Source: Litorimonas taeanensis (lineage in GTDB: Bacteria; Pseudomonadota; Alphaproteobacteria; Caulobacterales; Maricaulaceae). Taken from it: DNA of 64,000 nucleotides. The notes under the pieces are model-generated. The model was not told the origin of the DNA and did not search any database. It was given only the letters and a program-made list of their open reading frames with translations. The DNA lies in assembly GCF_003634015.1 (NCBI RefSeq), contig NZ_RBII01000001.1, positions 1,426,001-1,490,000 on the forward strand, given 5' to 3'. The first letter of the stretch is position 1; each line of letters starts with the position of its first letter. Of the stretch, positions 1 through 9,188 are shown in pieces. The position numbers were made by a program, and so were the translations under genes.

Positions 1-1809
1 AATTAAATCTCCATCTTTGGCTTTAATCTCTTGCTGGAGCTCATGTTCAGCCTTTTGAATCTGAGCCAAGACTTCAAGCGTGCGCGCATAGGGCGTACCT
101 TCAGGTAGCGTCACATCAATCTCAATTTGGTCCGACTCCCCTTCAGGGAAAAAGGTAGATGTCACCAATCCATTGGTCACAAGGCCCACAGTCAATATCA
201 TAAAACCGATAAATATAGAGGCCGTGACATAACGGTAGTATAGAGCCTTAATAATAAGCGGACGATAAACAGATCGGGCGAACCACATGAGGCTTTCCGA
301 TATTTTATTCTGAAATCTCATTATACGGCTTTTTGGATTTACAGGTTTTAAGTGCGCCAAATGTGCCGGCAAAATCAGTAAAGACTCAAGCAATGAGAAG
401 GCGAGTGCTAAAATCACAACCAGTGAAATTGCCCGAGTAAATTCGCTAGTGCCGCCAGATAAATACATCCAAGGGGCAAAGAAAATCATCGTTGTCAAAA
501 CAGCAAATATCACAGGTTTAACCACCATACTCGTTCCGCCCACGGCTGCGTCAAGCTCAACTTCGCCTTCTTCTGTTTTATAGTGGATGGCTTCGCCAAC
601 AATGATAGCGTCATCGACGATAACCCCAATCACTAACAGAAAGGCAAAGGTCGAAATCATATTAAATGAGACATCAAAGAGAGGCAGCAGAGCGAGTCCA
701 CCTGCAAAGGCCGTTGCAATCCCAACCGAAACCCAGAGGGCAATTTTCGGACGCAAAAACAACATTAATGTTAGACAAACTAAGAGTAGTCCCATGAAGA
801 AATTCTTGGCAATTGTTGAAATTCGCCCTGAATAATCGTCTTCTGCATTATCCCATTCCGTAATTGTAATACCTTCTGGAATATTTTGATTTAGCCCTTC
901 CACATAACCACGAACATTTTCAGACATCTTCAAAATGTCCATATTCGGGCCACTCATTATTTGAACCAAAATGGTGCGCTTCCCATTCACAGTCGCCATC
1001 AAATCGACTTGTTCAAAGCCATCAATTACCTCAGCAATATCCTTGACACGAATGACAGCGCCGCTTGCATCTTGGCGCACGATAATATTTTCAAAATCCG
1101 ATTGCGTATCAGCCTGTCGACGCGTGCGTAGCTGCATATTGCCTACATCTGTCCGCACATTACCTGAAGAGGCATTCACGGATGTCCCGCGAATAGCTGT
1201 CGCAACCTCGGCCAATGTTAGGCCGTATTGCCGTAATGTCGCCTCTGATACTTCGATTGAGACTTCTTCGCCGCGAACGCCAAATAACTCCACGGCAGGC
1301 ACATATCCCAGCAATGCAATCTCTCGGCGCGTCTTTTCAGCAAAACGCTTTAACTCTCTTTCGCTAACAGTTTCATCTCCAGAAACAGCCAAACGAATAA
1401 CTTCGTCTCGGTTTCTGAAGATATTTATTTGTGGTTCTTCAGCCGCTGGTGGAAACGCATTAATTGAATCAATCTTCCGCTTCACATCCGCCAGCAGTTT
1501 AGCTTCATCGACACCGTTCTTTCCTACAACAGTGACAGAGCCCCCACCTTCACCCGCAAAAGCCCACATACGATTTATATCGTCAACTTCTGAAAGAGCT
1601 TCTTCCATTCGAACAATGATTTGCTCTTCTACATCTTGAGGCGATGCACCCGGCCATGCAACATAAGTGTTAGCCCCTGGAAACTCTACATAAGGATCGA
1701 GTTCTCTTTCAATTTGGATATAGCTGACAAGGCCGCCCAAGAGACATATAATCATCAATAAGTTTGCGGCGACGGGATTACTTGCCCACCATTTAACTAT
1801 TCTATTCAT
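1..1809 (-). CDS. RND efflux permease, inner-membrane subunit (partial; N-terminal 603 residues)
   Basis: Translating the minus strand from the ATG at 1809 gives an open frame of 603 codons that runs off the left edge, so the C-terminal part (RND permeases are usually over 1000 residues) is missing. The N-terminus has the typical short basic stretch and first membrane helix (SNPVAANLLMIICLLGG), followed by porter-domain sequence. A membrane segment with IGVIVDDAIIVGE carries an Asp pair at residues 399-400, matching the proton-relay Asp pair of AcrB. It would pump substrates from inner membrane or periplasm outward using the proton gradient. The ATG overlaps the adaptor stop in an ATGA, so the two genes are translationally coupled. 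Substrate cannot be told from sequence. Confidence 0.95.
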   Translation of the reverse strand, partial: MNRIVKWWASNPVAANLLMIICLLGGLVSYIQIERELDPYVEFPGANTYVAWPGASPQDVEEQIIVRMEEALSEVDDINRMWAFAGEGGGSVTVVGKNGVDEAKLLADVKRKIDSINAFPPAAEEPQINIFRNRDEVIRLAVSGDETVSERELKRFAEKTRREIALLGYVPAVELFGVRGEEVSIEVSEATLRQYGLTLAEVATAIRGTSVNASSGNVRTDVGNMQLRTRRQADTQSDFENIIVRQDASGAVIRVKDIAEVIDGFEQVDLMATVNGKRTILVQIMSGPNMDILKMSENVRGYVEGLNQNIPEGITITEWDNAEDDYSGRISTIAKNFFMGLLLVCLTLMLFLRPKIALWVSVGIATAFAGGLALLPLFDVSFNMISTFAFLLVIGVIVDDAIIVGEAIHYKTEEGEVELDAAVGGTSMVVKPVIFAVLTTMIFFAPWMYLSGGTSEFTRAISLVVILALAFSLLESLLILPAHLAHLKPVNPKSRIMRFQNKISESLMWFARSVYRPLIIKALYYRYVTASIFIGFMILTVGLVTNGLVTSTFFPEGESDQIEIDVTLPEGTPYARTLEVLAQIQKAEHELQQEIKAKDGDLI

Positions 1810-3101
1810 GGTCTAGCTCCCGAAGCTATGCGCGTTTCGGCAGCGCCTCCTGTTTTCACCAACTCAATTTTCATTCCATCTGCAACGCCGCGGATAGGAG
1901 AGGTAATGACGGCTTCACCACGCGTGAGACCGTTCGACAGCACAGCGCGATCACGATTAGACGACACAACGGTGACTGTCTTAACTGAAAGCGTACCATC
2001 ATCATTTGCCACATAGACTTGGTTATCTCCGCGTAAGGCCGCACGCGGAATAAAGGTTACATCTGTGAGACCTTTTCCTTCGACTTCGGCGTTGACGAAT
2101 AATCCAGGCGCCATAGGGGCGCCCTCAACGATCCCTTTCCCAAAAGGATCCTTCACCTCTACATAAGCAAAAAGAACGCGTGATTGATTATCAAAACGAC
2201 TATCCGTCCGAACGATATGACCTGTCCATTCGCTATATTGCCCCGCAATATTAGAAGATAGTTTAACGGGAATACCGTCTCCTGACGCATTATGATAGCC
2301 AAGCGTTAATCCAATTTCTGCCAGATCATTTTGGCTCATTGGCAAACGGACATCCATGACATCTGTGGCATAGACTTCGCCAAGCTTTGTACCGCTTGTT
2401 ACATATTCACCTTGATCAATATGACGCATAGTCACTCGCCCTGTAAATGGAGCGTATATCGACGTCCTTGCCAACAGTAATTCAGCTTCGCCCAATTGCG
2501 CTTTTGCTGATTCGAGATTGGCCTTAGCTTCAGCCAGCTGCGGCTCTCTTAGACTTAACGCAGAAGGCTTTCCGCCTCTGCCTAACTCTTGCCAGTCTCG
2601 CTTTGCAATTTCGGCTTCTGATTCTTCTCGTGTGACAACAGTGGACGCTTGAGTAACCCCTGCCCGCGCTTGAATAACCCTTAACTTGTATTCGGCAGGG
2701 TCAATACGGACTAACAACTCTCCAGCCTTGAACGCGCCCCCTTCAATGAATTTAGGCGACATGTAAGTGATTTGGCCACTGACCTGAGGCACAATATTAA
2801 TTTGGGTGCGAGGTTGTACCTCCCCTTGCGCGCTGACAGTCAAAGTGACATCGCCCGTTTGCGCCAGAGAGGTCAAGACTGGTACAGCTTTGGCCTCTTC
2901 TTTCTTTTCTTCTGGTTTGGGCTTTAAAGCTCCCATACCTATAGTTCCAACAATCGCCACTATGATGACGAATACGGGTAGGAAGAAACCTAATATTCTC
3001 CATATCAGTAGTTTTCGTCGCCCTTCTTGAGCGTTTTGATTAGTGAAATTTGACATTCCGATTTTCTCAAACGGAATTTGGGCCTTTTCAGACTCCTGCA
3101 T
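1806..3101 (-). CDS. RND efflux periplasmic adaptor (membrane fusion protein)
   Basis: This is a 431-residue adaptor of the HlyD/AcrA type. It has one N-terminal membrane anchor (ILGFFLPVFVIIVAIVG), a biotinyl-lipoyl half (VSGQITYMSPKFIEGGAFKAGELLVRID), a helical hairpin region, the second lipoyl half (LARTSIYAPFTGRVTMRHIDQGEYV) and C-terminal barrel domains. I place the start at the ATG at 3101 because GAGGAGGC lies about 5-12 bases upstream; a start at 3128 would add nine residues with no such site. It links the inner-membrane pump to an outer-membrane channel, which is not encoded in the visible part. The stop overlaps the permease start by four bases. Confidence 0.93.
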   Translation of the reverse strand: MQESEKAQIPFEKIGMSNFTNQNAQEGRRKLLIWRILGFFLPVFVIIVAIVGTIGMGALKPKPEEKKEEAKAVPVLTSLAQTGDVTLTVSAQGEVQPRTQINIVPQVSGQITYMSPKFIEGGAFKAGELLVRIDPAEYKLRVIQARAGVTQASTVVTREESEAEIAKRDWQELGRGGKPSALSLREPQLAEAKANLESAKAQLGEAELLLARTSIYAPFTGRVTMRHIDQGEYVTSGTKLGEVYATDVMDVRLPMSQNDLAEIGLTLGYHNASGDGIPVKLSSNIAGQYSEWTGHIVRTDSRFDNQSRVLFAYVEVKDPFGKGIVEGAPMAPGLFVNAEVEGKGLTDVTFIPRAALRGDNQVYVANDDGTLSVKTVTVVSSNRDRAVLSNGLTRGEAVITSPIRGVADGMKIELVKTGGAAETRIASGARP

Positions 3102-3164
3102 ACTCGCCTCCTCGTCCGGTTGGCACACCGGTTATAAGAATCAACTAGCATCATAATTATTGTT

Positions 3165-3186
3165 TTTCAATAAATATTTATTGAAA
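3165..3186. promoter_or_regulatory. Perfect 22-bp palindrome upstream of the efflux operon
   Basis: The half-site TTTCAATAAAT is followed directly by its exact reverse complement. It lies 64 bases upstream of the adaptor start, where an operator of a dimeric repressor of the efflux operon would be expected. No regulator gene is adjacent in this window, so the binding protein is unknown. AT-richness makes a chance palindrome less improbable, but 22 perfect bases is long. Confidence 0.5.
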
Positions 3187-3256
3187 TACGAGGTTTTCCA
3201 ATTTTTAGGGCAAATATCCGCAATCCCTATGACTTGCATAAGAGTTTTGCTATATT

Positions 3257-3295
3257 TATCTAAAAAACCGAGCCAAAGGCTCGGTTTTTTAGATA
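3257..3295. terminator. Bidirectional rho-independent terminator
   Basis: Two 18-base arms (3257-3274 and 3278-3295) are perfect inverted complements around an AAA loop, with core CCGAGCC/GGCTCGG flanked by A6 and T6. Either strand gives a GC stem followed by a U tract. It separates the TonB receptor gene (ending at 3448, transcribed towards it) from the efflux operon. Confidence 0.85.
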
Positions 3296-3447
3296 TTCTG
3301 AAATCTATTGTCCCCATTTCATCGATAATGAAACGGTATATAAAGCGGATCGATGACAAGGTTAGTAATCACCGATCCTACACATTAGACCAAAGCCTAA
3401 AGTGGTCCTAAATGAGCGAGAACACATCCCCGCTCGTATCTAAAACT

Positions 3448-6021
3448 TTAGAAACTTGTCGATAGAGAGGCAGAGAAATTTCGGCCACGTTCGTAGCTAT
3501 TAAACTCCGTACGACCAGCCTCATCACTAAACTGATATTCTTCGTGATCTGTGTTCAACAAATTCCGTGCACTTAGCCCCAAGTTAAATTCGCGGCCTGA
3601 CACGTCAATTTTCCGACGATATACAAGATCCAGCTGCGGCCCTGGACGCTCAACAACATCTGGCACAACGCTCAATCCACGAAGTCCACGACGTGAAATT
3701 CGCTCGTCAACCCAACCAAATAAAATGGTGAATTGGTCATTGTCAGATTCCCAACCAAACTGTGTGTTGACGATGTTTTCCGGCGTCCCTTGAAGGGGTT
3801 GTCCGTCAATTCCGAACAAATCAGCAGGAATAGGTGAACCATCGGCTTGGAGAATTACATCATCCGCCGTCGCCTTCACTGTCGCATCTGTGTAAGTATA
3901 GTTGACAGTAAAGAACCAATCACGGGACTTTAGAAACTCTACGTCGAATGGCATATCGAAATTGGTGCGCAACTCGGCTTCCATACCTAATAATTCCGCC
4001 GCAGGCGCATTGATAAAGGATGTTTCAAAGACATTCGCTGATGTTTCAAAAGTCGATTCTTCAATCGGGTTTGTGATATCTTTGTAGAAACCAGAAACCG
4101 TAATGAATTGATTACGGCCGAAATAGCGTTCCAAACGAACATCGAAGTTCTGGAATTCAGAATCAACCAAGTTCGGGTTACCCACGAAAGTGCGGTCAGA
4201 TTCAGGATCTAAGAAACGAGACGAAGCGAGTTCGCGAAATTGCGGTCGTGCGATTGTACTGGAATACCCAAGACGCAATTGCGTGTCGTCCATGAAATTC
4301 CAAGTCAAAGACGCTGAAGGTAGAAAATAATCATTGTCCAAGTTTGATGATACGCCCAAATCGCTGAAGCGGTTTAAAGTTTGAACAGACAATTCTGCAT
4401 CTTCATATCGAACCCCATAATCGGCGCGAATAGTTTCAGAGAATTCAATATCTGTTTTGAAGTAAGCCCCAAAGACATCCAAATCGCCGAGATAATTATC
4501 ACTCGTACGAGGTGGAGTTTCCTGAATTGTAAATATAGGGCCAATCGTATCTGCAGAGAAAAGCAGATCCACTCGGGCCGCAGCAAGTTCAGGAATAAGC
4601 TGTGTTGAAGTCGCAAATTGAAGATTTAAATCCGAGAACTCACGGTCTGTTTGGGCATAATCAACACCCGCCGCAAATTCAATTTGCCAATCAACACTGT
4701 TAGGCACGTCATAGCTAAGATCAAAGCCGCCGCTCACAATCTCATCATTCACTTCTGAGAAGCCAATACGATGCGCGTTGTTTCCTGGGAAGAGCAATCC
4801 TGCATCCCGGTTTTGACGCTCAAGCTCACGCTCATATGGAGCATCGCGAGTTGCCATTGAATATGACCCACGCCAGTTCGCGGTAAAATCTCCTAAAAAA
4901 TGCTCTCCATTAAGCTGTGTAAACATGAGTTCACGCTTATAATAGCCGCTCTTTTCTAGTGAAATTCCGTCTGGTTCACTAAAGGTTTCACCTGTATCAA
5001 TCTGAGCTTCTTTTGAGGTATCATGAACGTAGAACAAGGTTCCCTGTACAGAATCACCAGAGTCAAAGTTTAACGTTGATGAAGCAAGGCCATTCCAAGT
5101 GACTTGATATGTTGATTCAGTGGATTCTAAATCGTCGACAAGTCGGCCATTAGCCTGAACCTGACGTGTCGACCGTTCAGTTGACCAGCCATTATCAAAG
5201 CCAGCCGTTCCAACGAAGCTAAGCTCGCCAAAATCTAAGCCAATAGTTTTTGCGCCATCAACAGAAAAATTCAAATCAGGGAAGGTTTCATCATACCCCT
5301 GAATAACCGTCAAATTGGGATCAACCAAAAGCTGACCGATCAATTCCAAGTCTTCGTCTGGTTGGTCAGATAATTGCTCACCGCGCTGTAGAACACCGAG
5401 TAATGGTGTTGGAATATCGCGCGTACCATCATCAAAGCCAAGACCATCACGATCTCCACCGTGCACAAAAAGGCTTTGCTTACCCGTCGTGGCGGTGTTT
5501 GCCCCTACGCCCACTTTGACTTTTAGAAAATCATCAGCGGGTGTTTTAAGCGTACGTAAATCAATAACACCACCGCCAAATTCACCCGGTAGATTAGGTG
5601 AAAATGTTTTTTGGACCGTGATACCATTCAAAACGCTTGATGGAAAAAGATCGAGCGGCACTGTCCGACGTAAAGGTTGAGGCGATGGAAGCGGTGAGCC
5701 ATTTAAGAGAGCTGATGAATATCGGTCTCCTAGGCCACGAACATAGGCAAACCGTCCGCCAACAATGCTCAGGCCACTGACACGTGTAAGAGCAATAGCC
5801 GCATCGGAATCACCCTGACGCAAGAGGTCTTCGGCCTGAAGAAACGACGCCACTTGGGATGTTCCGCGTTGCGGATCAGGGATAAAGCTGCCTGTTACAA
5901 CGACTTCATCCACAGCGACTGCGCTATCACTTGGCGCATCTGCATCTTGTGCGTGGGCTTGAAAGCTAAGAGCGGCGGCTGATAGAGCAAGAACCGCCTT
6001 GAATGAGAATTTATAGTTCAT
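3448..6021 (-). CDS. TonB-dependent outer-membrane receptor
   Basis: An 857-residue outer-membrane receptor with a signal peptide (ending SFQAHAQ, about residue 25), a plug domain and a long beta-barrel. The plug has the SPLPSPQPLRRTVPLDLFPS block and GEFGGGVIDLRT, typical of a TonB receptor subgroup in Caulobacterales and relatives. The barrel carries a TYTDATVKA-type strand near the C-terminus and ends in an aromatic residue (SLSTSF). AAAGGT six bases before the ATG supports the start. It would import a scarce nutrient using TonB energy; the substrate is not evident. It lies downstream of the duplicated lipoprotein in the same orientation, with a terminator hairpin between, so the two may act together at the cell surface. 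Confidence 0.93.
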   Translation of the reverse strand: MNYKFSFKAVLALSAAALSFQAHAQDADAPSDSAVAVDEVVVTGSFIPDPQRGTSQVASFLQAEDLLRQGDSDAAIALTRVSGLSIVGGRFAYVRGLGDRYSSALLNGSPLPSPQPLRRTVPLDLFPSSVLNGITVQKTFSPNLPGEFGGGVIDLRTLKTPADDFLKVKVGVGANTATTGKQSLFVHGGDRDGLGFDDGTRDIPTPLLGVLQRGEQLSDQPDEDLELIGQLLVDPNLTVIQGYDETFPDLNFSVDGAKTIGLDFGELSFVGTAGFDNGWSTERSTRQVQANGRLVDDLESTESTYQVTWNGLASSTLNFDSGDSVQGTLFYVHDTSKEAQIDTGETFSEPDGISLEKSGYYKRELMFTQLNGEHFLGDFTANWRGSYSMATRDAPYERELERQNRDAGLLFPGNNAHRIGFSEVNDEIVSGGFDLSYDVPNSVDWQIEFAAGVDYAQTDREFSDLNLQFATSTQLIPELAAARVDLLFSADTIGPIFTIQETPPRTSDNYLGDLDVFGAYFKTDIEFSETIRADYGVRYEDAELSVQTLNRFSDLGVSSNLDNDYFLPSASLTWNFMDDTQLRLGYSSTIARPQFRELASSRFLDPESDRTFVGNPNLVDSEFQNFDVRLERYFGRNQFITVSGFYKDITNPIEESTFETSANVFETSFINAPAAELLGMEAELRTNFDMPFDVEFLKSRDWFFTVNYTYTDATVKATADDVILQADGSPIPADLFGIDGQPLQGTPENIVNTQFGWESDNDQFTILFGWVDERISRRGLRGLSVVPDVVERPGPQLDLVYRRKIDVSGREFNLGLSARNLLNTDHEEYQFSDEAGRTEFNSYERGRNFSASLSTSF

Positions 6022-6113
6022 GGGGAACCTTTGATTACAACCAATAAAAGGGGAGTCTGAATATGGATATTTAGACCAACCCCTGAGTAATTAATTTTGA
6101 AAAAGTAAAAGTT

Positions 6114-6140
6114 CAGAGGCCGCGATTTTCGCGGCCTCTG
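6114..6140 (-). terminator. Intercistronic terminator/attenuator hairpin
   Basis: Twelve-base perfect arms (CAGAGGCCGCGA and its complement) close a three-base loop just after the lipoprotein stop. On the minus strand the stem is followed by a T-rich but interrupted stretch. It could end the lipoprotein transcript, or only reduce read-through into the TonB receptor gene that starts about 90 bases further on. Confidence 0.65.
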
Positions 6141-6155
6141 TATTCGTCCGTTTGA

Positions 6156-8954
6156 TTAGCAGGGAGTTGAAGCCTCTAGGCCACATGTCCAACCTTGCCA
6201 CCATGTATCATCAGCGTCTTTTACCGCACCGATATAGTCGACAACATCAAGGAAACCACCCGGCGCAATTGTCGCCGCAGTGACTGCGTTCTCATTGGCA
6301 CCATTGACAAATGTGTCCACAAGGCTGTTTCCACCAACAACATTGTTAGTATCGGCATCAACCGCAGCCTGACCCGTAACAGGGTCAGCATCACCGCCTG
6401 TTGTTAAGAGGCCCGCACCGCAATCAAAGAGTACAGATTGGAACGCAGGGTCAGCACCAGCTGTGAAGCCTGCCACGCCATCCCCTGCACTGTCTTCATA
6501 ATCAAGACATGAGTTTTGCTCAACAATCACACCATTGATATATGTTCCGATTGTACCTGTATTCATACGGATACCGTGGCTATCTGTGTTGTTGATTGTT
6601 GAGTTATTCACCAATGTAAAGTTAGCGATTGTCGCATTTGATGCCGGATTGTTTGCGCCAGCTGCTACAGAACTCGCTTCGATACCATTATCAGATGAAT
6701 CGCCGCCACGTTGTACAGCGATGACATACTGAACTGAACCATTATAGCCATTATCCGTATCAAGTTGCTCGTCATCATTTCCGTTAACAACAACATGCTT
6801 GACGTTCACATTGCCGCCAAAGAACTCGATACCGTCATCAGAGTTGTTGTAGACTTGAACGTGATTGATTGTCGTGCCGTTACCAACACCCGCCAATGTA
6901 ATACCGTTCAGTTCAACATCTGTTGCGACTTCGAAACCAGCATATTTAACTTGAACATAAGTCAATGAACCAGAGTTATCGCTTAGGTCTGAACCGCCAT
7001 ATAGAGCATCAGGCTCAGTCACACCTTCAACAGCGTTTTCACAATCATTCGTACCGCTTGTCGCACCGACGACATTACAGCGATTGATTTGACCGTCACC
7101 AAGGATAACAAGTCCACCCCATTCACCGATAGCGTTTTCGCGATCACCGTCAGCGTCAATAACATCATTTTCAGAAGTAAAGATAACAGGGTTAGTTGCC
7201 GTACCGTTAGCAAAAATTTGCGAACCGCGGTTTACGACAAGATAGTCTGCACCGCTGCGGCCAAAGATTGTGACACCTGATTCGACAATCAATGTACCAT
7301 CATCACCATCTGGTGCTGTGCCATCTGAACCCACATCAACACCAACATTCACACGACCGACAAGCGCATATAGATTGCCGCGTGTTAGTCTGAGCGTATC
7401 TGTTACTGTACCAGTCACGTTACAAAGGTTTTGACCGTTTAATTGACCCGCTGCCGTTGTACCTTCTGGACATTCTGGATCAGGGAAAACGTCCTGTGTC
7501 CATCCTGTTGCCCAGTTGTCAGTCTCTGATTCATCTGGGCCAAATGCGCCGATGTAATCAACAGCTGTGAAGAAATCATCCGATAGATCCGCAGTCTCGA
7601 CAGCCAATTCATTTGGTCCTGGGAAGAAGCCACCTAATGAGTTTGTTGTCACAACATTATTGGCGTCTGCGTCGACAGCAGCTTGTCCAGTAGCTGTGTC
7701 AGCGTCGCCGCCTGTTGTCAAAAGACCCGCACCACAATCAAATAAGACTGACTTAAAAGTCGGGTCATTTGCAGCATTATATCCCGGAAGGCCATCACCT
7801 GCTGAATCTTCATAATCCAAACAATTATTCGCTTCGATAAGAATGCCGTTTAAATACTGACCAACAGTACCTGTGTTCAAGCGAATACCGTGGCTATCCG
7901 TATTTCCGTTACCGATTAAAGTGAAGTTAGAAATTGTCGCATTTGATAAAGGTGTAACACCCGGCGCGACAGAACTCGCTTCGATACCATTATCTGAAGA
8001 ATCGCCGCCGCGCTGTGTACCAAGAACAAACTGAATATTTCCGTTATATCCATTATCTGTATCGAGTTGCTCGTCATCATTGCCTGTAACAACAATATAT
8101 TTAGCATTCACAGTTCCGCCGAAGAATTCGACACCATCATCAGAGTTATTATGCACCTGAATATGATCAACAGTTGTGCCTGAACCTACACCCGCAAGCG
8201 TAATACCGTTCAATTCAACATCCGTTGCAACTTCAAAACCAGCATAACGCACTTGTAGATATTGTAGTGTACCGCTGTTCGCTTCTGGGTCAGCACCACC
8301 ATATAAGGCATCAGGTTCTGTCACACCTTCAACAGCGTTTTGGCAATCTGCAGTCCCTGGGTTAACGCCAGCGACGTTACAGCGGTTGATAGGAGCATTC
8401 CCTAGAACAACCAAACCACCCCATTCGCCGATTACGTCATCGCGACCTTCAGATGTGAGCGAGATATCATTCTCACTTGTCATAATAATTGGCAACGCCG
8501 CTGTACCCGCAGCTTCGATTTGGTGGCCGCGATTGACTACAATGTGATCTGAACCAGAATCACCAACAATCACTACTCCAGGTTCGATTGTAAGAACGAC
8601 AGGTGATCCCGTACCAGCTGCGCCAGCATCTGTACCAACATCAAGACGGCCTTTGAGTTCATAAACAACGTCTTCGATATATTCTAACGTCGCACTTTCA
8701 GTCAGCACGCCAGACAATGTTGTTAGATTTCCAAGAGGCGCATCACAAAGTGTTTTAGTACCCAATGCCGTTCCGTCAGTCCCGTCTGGGCATGTGCTAG
8801 CCTCTGAAGGCGGTGGGGGCGGAGGGGGGGGAGGCGGTGGAGACACAACGACTTCCGTCAAGCCGGGAGAAATTATTTCACTACCTTGCTGGCAGCCAAC
8901 CAACGCTAAACAAGCCGCAGAGGCCATTAGCAGATTACGCATAGAAAGTTTCAT
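6156..8954 (-). CDS. Large surface lipoprotein with two tandem homologous halves
   Basis: A 932-residue lipoprotein. The signal peptide ends in a lipobox (LVGC, Cys21), followed by an 11-proline tract at residues 39-49. The rest is two copies of a roughly 435-residue module (about 54-488 and 493-932). Each module has CP(D/E)GT near its start, then GEWGGLV(V/I)LG, NAVEGVTEPDALYGG, YAGFEVATDVELNGITLAG, NNSDDG(V/I)EFFGG, DDEQLDTDNGYNG, QRGGDSSDNGIEASSV, and ends in VDYIGA plus W..GWT. Related single-module proteins occur beside TonB receptors in Bacteroidetes and Proteobacteria; a beta-helix-like fold is my inference from the repeated V/I-rich strands. It probably sits on the outer membrane and may help capture a ligand for the downstream TonB receptor. 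AAGGA before the ATG supports the start. Confidence 0.85.
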   Translation of the reverse strand: MKLSMRNLLMASAACLALVGCQQGSEIISPGLTEVVVSPPPPPPPPPPPSEASTCPDGTDGTALGTKTLCDAPLGNLTTLSGVLTESATLEYIEDVVYELKGRLDVGTDAGAAGTGSPVVLTIEPGVVIVGDSGSDHIVVNRGHQIEAAGTAALPIIMTSENDISLTSEGRDDVIGEWGGLVVLGNAPINRCNVAGVNPGTADCQNAVEGVTEPDALYGGADPEANSGTLQYLQVRYAGFEVATDVELNGITLAGVGSGTTVDHIQVHNNSDDGVEFFGGTVNAKYIVVTGNDDEQLDTDNGYNGNIQFVLGTQRGGDSSDNGIEASSVAPGVTPLSNATISNFTLIGNGNTDSHGIRLNTGTVGQYLNGILIEANNCLDYEDSAGDGLPGYNAANDPTFKSVLFDCGAGLLTTGGDADTATGQAAVDADANNVVTTNSLGGFFPGPNELAVETADLSDDFFTAVDYIGAFGPDESETDNWATGWTQDVFPDPECPEGTTAAGQLNGQNLCNVTGTVTDTLRLTRGNLYALVGRVNVGVDVGSDGTAPDGDDGTLIVESGVTIFGRSGADYLVVNRGSQIFANGTATNPVIFTSENDVIDADGDRENAIGEWGGLVILGDGQINRCNVVGATSGTNDCENAVEGVTEPDALYGGSDLSDNSGSLTYVQVKYAGFEVATDVELNGITLAGVGNGTTINHVQVYNNSDDGIEFFGGNVNVKHVVVNGNDDEQLDTDNGYNGSVQYVIAVQRGGDSSDNGIEASSVAAGANNPASNATIANFTLVNNSTINNTDSHGIRMNTGTIGTYINGVIVEQNSCLDYEDSAGDGVAGFTAGADPAFQSVLFDCGAGLLTTGGDADPVTGQAAVDADTNNVVGGNSLVDTFVNGANENAVTAATIAPGGFLDVVDYIGAVKDADDTWWQGWTCGLEASTPC
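6159..7478 (-). repeat. Second copy of the duplicated lipoprotein module
   Basis: Encodes residues about 493-932 of the lipoprotein, matching the first copy block by block (GEWGGLVILG, NAVEGVTEPDALYGG, DDEQLDTDNGYNG, AGLLTTGGDAD). It ends with VDYIGA and WWQGWT, as the first copy ends with VDYIGA and TGWT. Confidence 0.85.
7491..8795 (-). repeat. First copy of the duplicated lipoprotein module
   Basis: Encodes residues about 54-488 of the lipoprotein. It aligns by eye with the second copy over its whole length, with near-identical blocks such as YAGFEVATDVELNGITLAGVG. The copies differ mainly in loops and at synonymous or conservative positions, so the duplication is not very recent. Confidence 0.85.
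8809..8840. repeat. G/C homopolymer-rich tract encoding polyproline
   Basis: On the plus strand this stretch is almost all G in runs of 2, 5 and 8 (the 8-base run is 8824-8831), giving CCN proline codons on the coding strand for residues 39-49 just after the lipid anchor. It is a natural site for slipped-strand frame changes and could form a G-quadruplex on the non-coding strand. Confidence 0.7.
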
Positions 8955-8984
8955 AAGGTATCCTTCACCATAAAATTCTCAAGG

Positions 8985-9019
8985 CGCGGATAGTTATAAA
9001 TAAAAGATAAACATCCGCG
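8985..9019. promoter_or_regulatory. Inverted repeat upstream of the lipoprotein gene
   Basis: Arms CGCGGAT (8985-8991) and ATCCGCG (9013-9019) are separated by 21 AT-rich bases, ending about 30 bases before the lipoprotein start. It may be an operator or a leader hairpin. There is no T tract, so it is not an ordinary terminator. Confidence 0.3.
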
Positions 9020-9127
9020 TTTGGGTGCGCATTTGGCAGGCTAATATGACGAGGAAGTAATGTAATTGTGCCAGTTTGATAAAATTTTTATGACTGAATC
9101 ATGATGAAAATTTGTCAAAACTGTAAC

Positions 9128-9155
9128 AAAAAAAACCAGCCGAAGAACCGGCTGG
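9128..9155 (-). terminator. Rho-independent terminator of the TPR gene
   Basis: On the minus strand CCAGCCG, a six-base loop and CGGCTGG are followed by nine T residues. It lies about 30 bases after the stop of the TPR protein gene and ahead of the lipoprotein promoter region. Confidence 0.88.
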
Positions 9156-9188
9156 CTTAAGCATTTGAATCTTAGCGGGAGTTTTAAA

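Noticed and set aside
971-1639. A 222-codon plus-strand frame opposite the RND permease
   Set aside because: It lies wholly antisense to clear permease coding sequence, is serine/threonine-rich and low in complexity, and has no family features.
3141-3359. A 72-codon minus-strand frame between the efflux operon and the TonB receptor
   Set aside because: It runs through both the 22-bp palindrome and the strong terminator, so it is not a plausible gene.
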